DNA from: Parabacteroides sp.
GTDB lineage: Bacteria; Bacteroidota; Bacteroidia; Bacteroidales; Tannerellaceae
NCBI GenBank assembly: GCA_019417325.1
Contig: DXVO01000023.1
Location: forward strand, 310,001 to 374,000
Direction of reading: 5' to 3'
Length of the DNA: 64,000 nucleotides
Shown here: positions 45,518 through 53,257 of the stretch, one piece after another
How positions within the stretch are numbered: the first letter of the stretch is position 1
Layout: the number at the start of each line of letters is the position of its first letter
Program-made: the position numbers and the translations under genes
Notes under the pieces: generated by a model
Told to the model about the DNA's origin: nothing
Seen by the model: only the letters and a program-made list of their open reading frames with translations
The model's database searches: none

Positions 45518-46671
45518 TGAGATATAATTTCAATGAAATGATACCACGCCGGGGAACGAACTCCTATAAATGGGATTCGTCCCCGGATGCGGAAGTCCTG
45601 CCGATGTGGGTAGCGGATATGGACTTTCGTACAGCATCGCCTATTATCGAAGCATTGGAACACAAGGCAAGTCAAGGAATTTTTGGCTATACAAAGGTTC
45701 CTGATACATATTATAACGCAGTTATAAACTGGTTTGGGCGCAGACATGGTTTCGAGATAGAACAGGAGTGGATTCTGTTTACTTCCGGTGTTGTTCCAGC
45801 ACTTTCGGCAGTGATTAAAGCCCTGACGAAACCGGGCGATAAGGTAATCGTACAGGGGCCGGTTTATAACTGTTTTTTCTCGTCAATTCGCAACAACGAA
45901 TGTGAAATGGTTTCCAATGACCTGATTTATCAGGATGGGAAATACACGATAGATTTCAATGATCTCGAAACGAAAACTGCTGACCCTACCGTAAAAATCA
46001 TGCTGTTATGCAGCCCGCATAATCCGGTAGGCCGTGTATGGACACGGAAAGAACTGGAACGTATTGGAGAAATATGCTATCGGAATAATGTAATCGTTGT
46101 TTCAGACGAGATTCACTGCGATTTGCTATATCCGGGGCACGTTCATATTCCTTTTGCATCGCTCGGTGGCGAGTTTCTGAATCGTTCTGTTACACTGACC
46201 GCTCCGAGCAAAACATTTAACCTTGCCGGGATTCAGGTAGCGAATATCATTGCAGCGGATGCAGATATACGTCAGAAGATAGATAAAGCTCTAAACGTGA
46301 ACGAGGTATGCGAGATTAACGTTTTCGCCATTGAAGCCCTAATTGCAGCTTACAATGAGGGTGAGGATTGGCTTGAACAACTGAAAGTCTATCTGTACGA
46401 TAACTTCAAATACCTAAAAGAGTTCTTTGCAGAGCATTTCCCTAATATAGCAGTCTTGCCGCTGGAAGCGACCTATCTTGTTTGGGTAGATTGCCGTTCG
46501 CTTGGACAATCTTCAACTGAAATCAGGAAGTTACTGGAACAAGGGAAATTATGGATTAATGAAGGTACACTATATGGCAAAGCAGGTGAAGGATTTATCC
46601 GCTTTAATATCGCCTGTCCTCGCAAACGACTATCGGCTGGATTGAACATATTTAAAAATATATTCGGGTAA
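45514..46671 (+). CDS. MalY/PatB-family PLP-dependent aminotransferase/cystathionine beta-lyase
   Basis: The 385-residue fold-type I PLP enzyme has the N-terminal family motif L-P-M-W-V-A-D-M-D-F, the aspartate region V-S-D-E-I-H-C-D-L and the Schiff-base lysine in T-A-P-S-K-T-F-N-L-A-G. It probably cleaves C-S bonds of cysteine conjugates or cystathionine, making pyruvate, ammonia and a thiol. It is coupled to the DUF3737 gene upstream and the EamA transporter downstream. Confidence 0.93.
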   Translation: MMRYNFNEMIPRRGTNSYKWDSSPDAEVLPMWVADMDFRTASPIIEALEHKASQGIFGYTKVPDTYYNAVINWFGRRHGFEIEQEWILFTSGVVPALSAVIKALTKPGDKVIVQGPVYNCFFSSIRNNECEMVSNDLIYQDGKYTIDFNDLETKTADPTVKIMLLCSPHNPVGRVWTRKELERIGEICYRNNVIVVSDEIHCDLLYPGHVHIPFASLGGEFLNRSVTLTAPSKTFNLAGIQVANIIAADADIRQKIDKALNVNEVCEINVFAIEALIAAYNEGEDWLEQLKVYLYDNFKYLKEFFAEHFPNIAVLPLEATYLVWVDCRSLGQSSTEIRKLLEQGKLWINEGTLYGKAGEGFIRFNIACPRKRLSAGLNIFKNIFG

Positions 46672-47603
46672 TGGAAAAGCTGAGCGGAACGGTAAAAATG
46701 AAACTAAGCGTATTGATCGCTTACTTTCTTATTTATGTGGTATGGGGTTCCACCTATTTCTTTATTGGCATTGCCCTGCGTGGGCTGCCTCCGTTCCTGC
46801 TCGGTGCCCTTCGTTTTACAGTAGCAGGGATAATACTCCTTGCGATATGCCATTTCCGGGGCGAACCGGTTTTCAAAAAGAACCTCATAAAAAAATCCGC
46901 TATAAGTGGCATTGTTCTGCTCTTTATTGACATGGCTGTCGTTATGATCGCCCAGCGATGGCTTAGCAGCAGTTTGGTAGCCATTATTGCCGCCTCGACC
47001 GCTATATGGATTATGGCTCTCGACGCGCCTATGTGGAAAAAGAATTTCCGAAATCCACTAAAGATTACCGGTGTTATCATCGGATTTTTGGGGGTGGCAA
47101 TGCTCTATCTGGAGCAATTAAAAGATATGGGAACACAGGAGCATCCCGAATACGGAATAATACTGATGATATTTGGCTGTATCTCCTGGGCGCTCGGCAC
47201 GCTCTACACTAAATACCGCACCGGAAATGTAGAACAGGTTTATGCTTTTGCTGGGTCGGGGTGGCAGATGCTTTTTGCCAGCGCCGCGTTTTGGATCGGC
47301 TCGTTGATTACAGGTGATATACACACCGATTTATCCATTGTTCCGGCTGCTTCGTGGTGGTCATTAGCTTACCTCATCATTTTCGGCTCCATACTCGCCT
47401 ATACAGCTTACGTCTGGCTCCTGAAAGTGCGTCCGGCCTCGGAAGTAGCCACGCACGCATATGTTAATCCATTCATAGCCGTCTTTCTCGGTGCGACTTT
47501 TGGACATGAAAACATTACCGAAGTACAGATTATTGGCTTGATAATTATATTATTAAGCGTAATGCTGGTTAATCGTAAACGGACGACAAAATCAACAAAA
47601 TAA
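46671..47603 (+). CDS. EamA/DMT-family transporter
   Basis: The 310-residue protein has ten membrane spans in two EamA repeats (V-V-W-G-S-T-Y-F-F-I-G in the first; I-F-G-S-I-L-A-Y-T-A-Y in the second). The first ATG overlaps the lyase stop by one base; MKLSVLI at 46698 is an alternative start. Members export amino acids or small metabolites. Coupling to the lyase suggests movement of a sulfur compound or amino acid. Confidence 0.9.
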   Translation: MEKLSGTVKMKLSVLIAYFLIYVVWGSTYFFIGIALRGLPPFLLGALRFTVAGIILLAICHFRGEPVFKKNLIKKSAISGIVLLFIDMAVVMIAQRWLSSSLVAIIAASTAIWIMALDAPMWKKNFRNPLKITGVIIGFLGVAMLYLEQLKDMGTQEHPEYGIILMIFGCISWALGTLYTKYRTGNVEQVYAFAGSGWQMLFASAAFWIGSLITGDIHTDLSIVPAASWWSLAYLIIFGSILAYTAYVWLLKVRPASEVATHAYVNPFIAVFLGATFGHENITEVQIIGLIIILLSVMLVNRKRTTKSTK

Positions 47604-47649
47604 TGTAAAACAGGCAATAAGAATTGTCTTTAGAATTAAAAATTGAATC

Positions 47650-48288
47650 ATGAAAAAGTATTTGTTTTTAGCAATTATGACAGCACTATCTTTATTATAT
47701 TCATGCGATAATACTCCGCAAAGTCAAAAAGGAGCGGGTTCACCCAAAGAGGGGAATAAAAAAGTATTAATCCTCTCATCCAGTCCTCGCAAGGGCGGTA
47801 ACTCGGATTTGCTCTGTGATAAATTCATGGAAGGGGCATTATCTGCCGGACACGATGTAGAAAAGGTGTTTTTGAACGACCTGACTATTCGTTTTCTCCT
47901 TACCAACGACGATTACGAAGACAGAACCGGTGTAACGCCTGTGGACGATGCCCCGGAAGTAGTGGACAAAATGATACAGGCCGATGTTATCGTTATGGCA
48001 ACTCCTATATATTATTACAATATGTCGGGGATGATGAAGACCATGATGGAGCGTACTTTCGAGCGCGAGAAAGAATTGGAATATAAGGATTTCTATTTCA
48101 TTATGACTTCAGGTGATCCTGAGAGGAAAGCAATGGATTGTGCAGTTTTAGGCTTTCGTAATTTTCTTTTAGCTACTCCGACTTCCAAAGAGAAAGGAAT
48201 CATATATGGAACTGATGTTAGCAACGCTGGCGATGTTAAAGACAAACCTGTTATGCGGGAGGCTTATGAAATGGGGAGGCATATATAA
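47650..48288 (+). CDS. Exported flavodoxin-like lipoprotein without the cysteine motif
   Basis: The 212-residue protein has a lipoprotein signal ending L-Y-S-C, a linker, and a flavodoxin fold closely related to the 43945 protein (S-S-P-R-K-G-G-N-S-D; M-A-T-P-I-Y-Y-Y; V-K-D-K-P-V-M-R-E-A-Y-E-M-G). Where that paralogue has C-T-G-C-Y-Y-C, this one has no cysteine. A flavin protein carried outside the cytoplasm by a Sec signal is unusual, because FMN is normally bound in the cytosol. Confidence 0.85.
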   Translation: MKKYLFLAIMTALSLLYSCDNTPQSQKGAGSPKEGNKKVLILSSSPRKGGNSDLLCDKFMEGALSAGHDVEKVFLNDLTIRFLLTNDDYEDRTGVTPVDDAPEVVDKMIQADVIVMATPIYYYNMSGMMKTMMERTFEREKELEYKDFYFIMTSGDPERKAMDCAVLGFRNFLLATPTSKEKGIIYGTDVSNAGDVKDKPVMREAYEMGRHI

Positions 48289-48363
48289 CTATTTATTTCA
48301 GTATAATCATGAGGCGTTGCTATTTTGTTGGCTATCTGATTATAAACCTAAAATGTAAACATT

Positions 48364-49239
48364 ATGATAAATTTTGTCGAAAAATTACAGAAGGAGATCA
48401 GGCGGAAAATTGAACAGATCGAAGCCGAAGATAAAAATATCTTAAAAAAATCCCTCGATATATCTCACGTCTTAGGTGAAGGATTTGACCGGTTGAAAGA
48501 ATTTATCATTGTATATAAGTTTAAGGATGAGAACGAAGAAATGCTCTTTTTTAAAGAGGTAAAACCTAAAATATTTTGTCATCTTATCTATTACAGGAAA
48601 GTGTATAATATCGAAATGCACCGTCCTATTGCCAGCATAGAAGCACAGAAAGAGTTCCTAAAAAAGAAACTGGACGTTATTCAGGACTTTAACGACAAGA
48701 TATTAGACTTTTATCGTTATTACCGATCCGGTGCAACGTATCTTGATGCCGCCTATTTCCTTCGCGGACAGCCTGACACTGAACAATACCTTGAAACGTT
48801 CTACTATGAACGAGATCCGCAATTTTCAACCAACGCGGATTTTAAGGTTGCCAAAATCATGGCAAATGATATGTTACAAGCATATCTACTATCTGAGTTG
48901 GAACTACTGGATAATTATATGCAAAAACCCGATTTATCATCATCTTTTCCAAAAGTAAAACTTATCTGGACAGGAAGTAAAACCGATCTCATTGAACTGA
49001 TATACGCATTGGATACCGAAGGTTGCTTTAATAATGGAAAAATACCCCTGATACAGATTGCCGCCTATTTAGAGAGCGTATTCAATGTAGAGCTGGGTAA
49101 CAATATTGCCCGCAACTTCTACGATATGCGTATCCGCAACCAACCTACGCCATTCCTTGACCGCTTGCGGGAAGAAATACGCAAACGGATGGAGAACACT
49201 AAACCGGGAGGGAAGAAAAAAGATAAGAATGAAGAGTAG
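48364..49239 (+). CDS. rteC: RteC-family regulator
   Basis: The 291-residue all-helical protein matches RteC, known from CTnDOT-type elements as an activator of excision genes under RteA/RteB control. Recognisable parts are E-V-K-P-K-I-F-C-H-L-I-Y-Y, the central Y-L-D-A-A-Y-F-L-R and the C-terminal winged-helix-like region with W-T-G-S-K-T-D-L-I-E-L-I-Y-A-L. No RteA or RteB is encoded in the window. It ends in a lysine-rich tail. Confidence 0.9.
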   Translation: MINFVEKLQKEIRRKIEQIEAEDKNILKKSLDISHVLGEGFDRLKEFIIVYKFKDENEEMLFFKEVKPKIFCHLIYYRKVYNIEMHRPIASIEAQKEFLKKKLDVIQDFNDKILDFYRYYRSGATYLDAAYFLRGQPDTEQYLETFYYERDPQFSTNADFKVAKIMANDMLQAYLLSELELLDNYMQKPDLSSSFPKVKLIWTGSKTDLIELIYALDTEGCFNNGKIPLIQIAAYLESVFNVELGNNIARNFYDMRIRNQPTPFLDRLREEIRKRMENTKPGGKKKDKNEE

Positions 49240-49299
49240 CAGAAAGATTTAGAATAGGCCGAATATCTTCTATGCCCCGAATCCCTCTTATTTATATTT

Positions 49300-49725
49300 T
49301 TATGGATACTGCTGTTTAAATTCTTCTGAAAGCGCTATAATTTTCTGATTAGTAGCGACTAATTCTATCGTTATTTTTTCCAGTTTGTAGAGTAAAGCAA
49401 GTGCTTTTTTCTCCGAAAAATGCGTGTGAAGCTCCTTCACTACCTGATTATAATTAGTGCCTATGGCACGAAATTGTGAATGAAATTGTGTCAGTTTGGC
49501 GACATATTCGAGTGTTCCTCGGTCAGTTTTTATCACGCGGAACGTGTCGTTAAAAACACGCGCTTTGATAAACGCGGCTTTGGATTGAAGCCCGGAAGTT
49601 TCAAACATGGTTAGGAACCGGGCGTGTTCCTTGGCGGTAAAGTTTACCGAAAAACGACAATCTGCCGTATCTGTTTTAGTGGGTCTGCCACCCTTACCCC
49701 TTGTGGGTACATTCTTCTTTTCCAT
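49300..49725 (-). CDS. Mobilization accessory protein (MobC/BmgB-like relaxosome protein)
   Basis: The 141-residue protein has a basic N-terminus (G-K-G-G-R-P-T-K-T-D), a ribbon-helix-helix-like part (F-S-V-N-F-T-A-K-E-H) and a C-terminal MobC-type helical stretch (Y-N-Q-V-V-K-E-L-H). Such proteins bind oriT and assist the relaxase. The relaxase normally follows on the same strand, but the next sequence is rteC in the opposite direction, so it appears lost. An inverted-repeat-rich region lies upstream. Confidence 0.85.
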   Translation of the reverse strand: MEKKNVPTRGKGGRPTKTDTADCRFSVNFTAKEHARFLTMFETSGLQSKAAFIKARVFNDTFRVIKTDRGTLEYVAKLTQFHSQFRAIGTNYNQVVKELHTHFSEKKALALLYKLEKITIELVATNQKIIALSEEFKQQYP

Positions 49726-49992
49726 ATCGAATATTTTTGAAAGGAGGGCTATCTGCCATCCGGTTAATATAATTCCGAACCCTTAATCGGCGTAGCCGTC
49801 TGTTAAAACCGCACGACTTCGGAGTGCGGTTATCCCCCTTTAGGGGCAAGCGTTTTCTGCTGCATAATTGAAAATTGCAGCAGAAAACACAGCTTGCTGA
49901 GAGCAGAAACATTTATGTTTCTTGCACTCAAATCTGCCCGAATCGGGCAGACCGTTGGAGCATTCGCCGGTCAATGTAAAAAGGCGAAATGC
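49726..49992. other. Putative oriT region, rich in inverted repeats
   Basis: At least four perfect hairpins lie here: 49807-49814 with 49824-49831; a 12-bp stem 49853-49864 with 49876-49887; agaaacat-tt-atgtttct near 49913-49930; and ctgcccg/cgggcag near 49934-49950. The location between the Mob and DUF3408 genes is where Bacteroides mobilizable elements keep oriT. No nick site was identified. Confidence 0.5.
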
Positions 49993-50313
49993 TTAATCCG
50001 ATTCATCTTCATAATCGGGTTCGTTATCCAGCCTTCTGCATGGCTTTAGATCTTTCTCTATCGCTTCTGTGAAGAGTTTGTCCAGCAGTTCCCTGTTCAT
50101 CTCAAAATGATGACTGAGAATGGCCTCAACCATAGATATGGCTGTAACATAGTAATCACTTTGGAACGTATAGACCGCCTTCATCAGCTTACGATGGGTT
50201 TCCTGACTGATATACACAGCAAACCTGTTCCGAACACGTTTTTCTTGGCAGAAAGTCTCGATATACTCTGCCTCCGACATTGATGTCTGTTTTTGCTTCT
50301 TTTTTGTACTCAT
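49993..50313 (-). CDS. DUF3408-family mobile-element protein
   Basis: The 106-residue protein has a lysine-rich N-terminus, then the DUF3408 core F-A-V-Y-I-S-Q-E-T-H-R-K-L and I-S-M-V-E-A-I-L-S-H-H-F. The family is found in Bacteroidetes conjugative elements near traA/mob genes and probably binds DNA as a ribbon-helix-helix protein. It is shorter than many relatives. It transcribes toward the oriT-like region. Confidence 0.82.
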   Translation of the reverse strand: MSTKKKQKQTSMSEAEYIETFCQEKRVRNRFAVYISQETHRKLMKAVYTFQSDYYVTAISMVEAILSHHFEMNRELLDKLFTEAIEKDLKPCRRLDNEPDYEDESD

Positions 50314-50373
50314 TACTTACTTCTTTTTAGCGTTAAACATTGATTTCTATTTTTAATTCAACATTGAATTTCA

Positions 50374-50425
50374 TATTGGTTCCTATAATCGTTTCATTAA
50401 AGGTTCCTGTATTGGTTCCAATAAT
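50374..50425. repeat. Direct repeat pair in the DUF3408/excisionase gap
   Basis: tattggttcc followed by a similar 6-bp tail occurs at 50374-50389 and 50410-50425, 36 bp apart. Nothing else but a -7 box is seen in the 50314-50691 gap. Confidence 0.5.
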
Positions 50426-50656
50426 ATTTTCAATTAATGGGTAGATATTGGATACACTATCGACTTATGTTTTGAAACCAATCTTGAGGCAAATAAATGC
50501 AATAATACTGACATACAAATAGTTGTCGATTCTATTTCAATATTATGCTATACTTTGCCTAAATAGTATATCTCCCTATGTCCTAATTGTCTTTCCACTT
50601 TGCTGCCAGATGCCGCCGTAGGCTGATTTCGTGGTAGTTACTCGGAAATGTAGTCG

Positions 50657-50664
50657 TATATTTG
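50657..50664 (+). promoter_or_regulatory. Putative -7 box of the HTH gene pair
   Basis: TATATTTG matches TAnnTTTG and lies 27 bp before the ATG at 50692. The -33 box is not clear. Confidence 0.4.
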
Positions 50665-50691
50665 ATCTCCGGGAATACAAAAAATAGAAAT

Positions 50692-51003
50692 ATGAGAATC
50701 ATTAATGTAGAAGCGGGGGTGTTTGAGTCGATGCTGGATCGGTTCGAGGCATTTACCAAAAGAGTGGACGGGCTTTGCAGGCAGAGCCAGGACAAAAGCC
50801 TAAGTGAGTGGCTGGACAATCAGGATGTCTGTCAAATACTAAGTATATCAAAACGGACATTGCAGACCTACCGGGATAACGGCACATTACCCTATACCCG
50901 TATCGGAGATAAGATGTATTACAAGGCTGACGAGATTCAACGGATCATGCCGCTGGTCGCTGCTAGAGAGAAGGAAAAAACTTACAGGAAAGGAGGTAGA
51001 TAA
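50692..51003 (+). CDS. Excisionase-like helix-turn-helix protein (first)
   Basis: The 103-residue protein has a helical N-terminus (about 1-40) and a MerR/Xis-type winged helix (D-N-Q-D-V-C-Q-I-L-S-I-S-K-R-T-L-Q-T-Y-R-D). The start at 50692 (M-R-I-I-N-V) is preferred because the -7 box at 50657 makes the upstream start untranscribed. Paired genes of this type are standard in Bacteroides integrative elements, where they help excision. The stop overlaps the next start. Confidence 0.88.
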   Translation: MRIINVEAGVFESMLDRFEAFTKRVDGLCRQSQDKSLSEWLDNQDVCQILSISKRTLQTYRDNGTLPYTRIGDKMYYKADEIQRIMPLVAAREKEKTYRKGGR

Positions 51004-51302
51004 TGGAAGATAACGAATTGGTAACACGAAATAACGAGCGTATTATCTCGTTCTTCAAGTCGCTCGACCGGATGCTGGACGGCATAGAGGGTATGATGCG
51101 AGATTGTAAACCGACCCTAAATGGCGAACGTTACCTAACAGACGGGGAAGTATCGGAAAAGTTGAAACTCAGTCGCCGGACTCTCCAAGACTACCGCAAT
51201 GAGGGGCGCATTCCCTACATTAAGCTGGGTGGTAAAATCCTATATCGTTCTTCGGATATCGAAAAGTTGTTGGAAGAGGGTTATCGGGACAAGTTCAGGT
51301 AA
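51003..51302 (+). CDS. Excisionase-like helix-turn-helix protein (second)
   Basis: The 99-residue protein has a similar winged helix (L-T-D-G-E-V-S-E-K-L-K-L-S-R-R-T-L-Q-D-Y-R-N-E-G-R-I-P-Y) and is a paralogue of the preceding protein. It starts on the last base of that gene. It probably works with the integrases and RteC in excision. Confidence 0.88.
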   Translation: MEDNELVTRNNERIISFFKSLDRMLDGIEGMMRDCKPTLNGERYLTDGEVSEKLKLSRRTLQDYRNEGRIPYIKLGGKILYRSSDIEKLLEEGYRDKFR

Positions 51303-51469
51303 TGGCTAAACAAAAGCCATTACTCGCAAAAGTTATTCTCGGCCTTTCGGTTATTCTCGTAGGCTTCCGCCTCTCCAAACGGCTGGGAAGCCATGAGCGG
51401 GAAATAACCGAAGTTGGACGGGAAATAACTTTTGTGCATTTGAAAAACGGCAGGCTATTGAGTGGATAA
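51302..51469 (+). CDS. Small protein, function unknown
   Basis: The 55-codon frame begins M-A-K-Q-K-P-L-L on the last base of the preceding stop and has one hydrophobic stretch (V-I-L-G-L-S-V-I-L-V). The tight overlap and uninterrupted frame argue for a gene, but internal inverted repeats could also explain it. It ends inside a hairpin that is repeated at 52493. Confidence 0.4.
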   Translation: MAKQKPLLAKVILGLSVILVGFRLSKRLGSHEREITEVGREITFVHLKNGRLLSG

Positions 51470-51477
51470 CCTGTCGT
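51443..51477. repeat. Hairpin repeat, copy 1
   Basis: aaaaacggcaggctat pairs with cctgtcgt at its 3' end, with one wobble. The same arms recur at 52493-52529. Confidence 0.7.
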
Positions 51478-51525
51478 TATTTGTGTTCTATTGACTCAAC
51501 CCGTTTGCCGTCGGTAATGATTATT

Positions 51526-52383
51526 TTATATTGCAATTATATATATGTGCGATTCCCAGACTTTAACCTCAAAATTCTCTCCTGTTTTTTTGTCTAACCA
51601 TATATCATTGGGCAATGAGTGTAAGTCTTGAGATAACTTTTTCTTTATTTCTTCTAAAAAATGTTCTGTGTAGTATAATCTTTGGCAGTATAAATAACCT
51701 TTTCCTTTTTTATATTCAGGATTCCCTTTTTTATAGTCAATGTAATCAGTGTAAATTCCTAAAGAATTTGGCGCTCCTAGAAATAATATTTTAACATCCT
51801 CAAATAACTCCTTTACATAATAAAAATCAATAATAACAGAATCATCAATACTACGTTTTATTATATTCCCCTTATTGTCAATCTTAAATGAATATCGATA
51901 TGTTTCTGTACTTCTATTTAATATCTTAATTAATTCTTCTAATTTTTTATAATACTTCGAAAATTCGGTTAGATATTCCTTTTCTGCCTTAACCTTTCTG
52001 TGCAGTTTGGTATATCCTGCTTTAAATTCAAATGCTAAATCTTTTAAGTCATGACTTTTCATCAATAATATCCAATTTTCAAATTTTGTCAAATGAGGAG
52101 ATTCATGGTATTCTCTAAAAAACTTTATATTTTCTTTTAGAGCAAGTTCAATACCATGCGATAAAACTGACAATATTGGAAACGCAATCTGCTCAAATCT
52201 TTGCTTTGTTTTAGGATATTCTTTATAAATAAAATCAATCAAACGGTCATATTGACCCCATATCTGAACATCACTATATGTCAATCCAACCCAAGCAATA
52301 TATCGGTCTCTCTCTACTCTGTTCATAACTTCCGCATTATTATCTAGATCACATAAATAGACGCAATAGATACGATGCCACAA
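51526..52383 (-). CDS. HEPN-like helical protein, 5' end uncertain or truncated
   Basis: The protein has 285 residues if read from TTG at 52383. Motifs H-G-I-E-L-A-L-K and K-S-H-D-L-K-D-L-A resemble HEPN-type helical proteins common in defence modules; no Rx4-6H nuclease motif is seen. The frame stays open and protein-like for 30 codons further upstream (to TAG at 52474-52476) with no ATG. The gene may therefore have lost its start, or use a rare one. ATG at 52326 is the first methionine. It is flanked by two copies of the same hairpin. Confidence 0.55.
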   Translation of the reverse strand: MWHRIYCVYLCDLDNNAEVMNRVERDRYIAWVGLTYSDVQIWGQYDRLIDFIYKEYPKTKQRFEQIAFPILSVLSHGIELALKENIKFFREYHESPHLTKFENWILLMKSHDLKDLAFEFKAGYTKLHRKVKAEKEYLTEFSKYYKKLEELIKILNRSTETYRYSFKIDNKGNIIKRSIDDSVIIDFYYVKELFEDVKILFLGAPNSLGIYTDYIDYKKGNPEYKKGKGYLYCQRLYYTEHFLEEIKKKLSQDLHSLPNDIWLDKKTGENFEVKVWESHIYIIAI

Positions 52384-52492
52384 GGAATGTAACTGTACGT
52401 CTTTTAGATCGTTGCCAAATTTAGTAAATATTGTAGAAATAGTTATATAATCTTTTAAAGATATCCATCTTCTCTATCGAAGAAGTTTATAT

Positions 52493-52529
52493 AAAAACGG
52501 CAGGCTATAAATTGGGGATAGCCTGTCGT
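52493..52529. repeat. Hairpin repeat, copy 2
   Basis: aaaaacggcaggctat and cctgtcgt recur here as in copy 1, with a different loop. Both copies are in the same orientation and bracket the HEPN-like gene. Confidence 0.7.
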
Positions 52530-52579
52530 CGTATTAGAGTTGCATTTTAAACCGTTGGAGAGAAAATATATATGTAAGA

Positions 52580-53257
52580 CTACTCGTGAACAGTCTTCTT
52601 TTCTTCTCTCAATGTTAATCGGTCAACAGTTTTTCCATTATAAGTTGTTGTGAGAGCCCTGCAGTGTTTACTCGCGGGTTCTTCCACAAGTGATACCTCT
52701 TCTATTTCTATCTCAGTAATTACTCTCACACACAATTCACCATTATACAATTTACCTTTTATATGATTGCATTTACTGTAACTTTCGTCGCATATAGAAC
52801 AATGACTTTTCTTTATAATACCTCCGATACTTGAAAAAAACATTGGTGGGAAAAGTAATTTTTCATATTCTTCAAGCCTTGCAATGTATCCATCTGTAGA
52901 TTCACGTTCAAACGGACAGTTTCTTACGACTGTTCCATAGGTGACTTGTGCATTGACCAAATTGCTCCAAGCCTCACTCATTCTATCTTCTTTAATATCT
53001 ACAAGCATTTGCAATTCGTATTCCACTGATTGCAAAGACTGCTCAATGCAGAAAACAAGATTAGCCTCATTCTCTAAACCAGACTCAACATATTTCCTTT
53101 TTAATTCGAGCAGGTCACTTCTATATGTCTTTAATGTCTCTATCTCCTCTTTTTGTATCTCCAAGCCAACTGTTATGAATGCCTTTTTTTGAGCGGTAGC
53201 AGCCATTTCATTGAATTCCTTAATTAGAAGGTTTGGATTTTCTAAAAATGCTTTCAT
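52580..53257 (-). CDS. Coiled-coil protein with Cys-rich prohead-protease-like C-terminus
   Basis: The 225-residue protein has a helical N-terminal part (about 1-110). The C-terminal part begins C-S-I-C-D-E-S-Y-S-K-C-N-H-I and continues G-K-L-Y-N-G-E-L-C, then I-E-E-V-S-L-V-E-E-P-A. The cysteine/histidine set suggests a small zinc site. The E-V-S-L-V-x-x-P-A strand recalls phage prohead proteases, so this may be a stand-alone phage-derived domain. It overlaps the upstream gene by 4 bp. Its function is not known. Confidence 0.6.
   Translation of the reverse strand: MKAFLENPNLLIKEFNEMAATAQKKAFITVGLEIQKEEIETLKTYRSDLLELKRKYVESGLENEANLVFCIEQSLQSVEYELQMLVDIKEDRMSEAWSNLVNAQVTYGTVVRNCPFERESTDGYIARLEEYEKLLFPPMFFSSIGGIIKKSHCSICDESYSKCNHIKGKLYNGELCVRVITEIEIEEVSLVEEPASKHCRALTTTYNGKTVDRLTLREEKKTVHE

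Noticed and set aside
49694..49912. 72-codon frame over the putative oriT
   Set aside because: It overlaps the Mob gene and its codons are explained by the inverted repeats.
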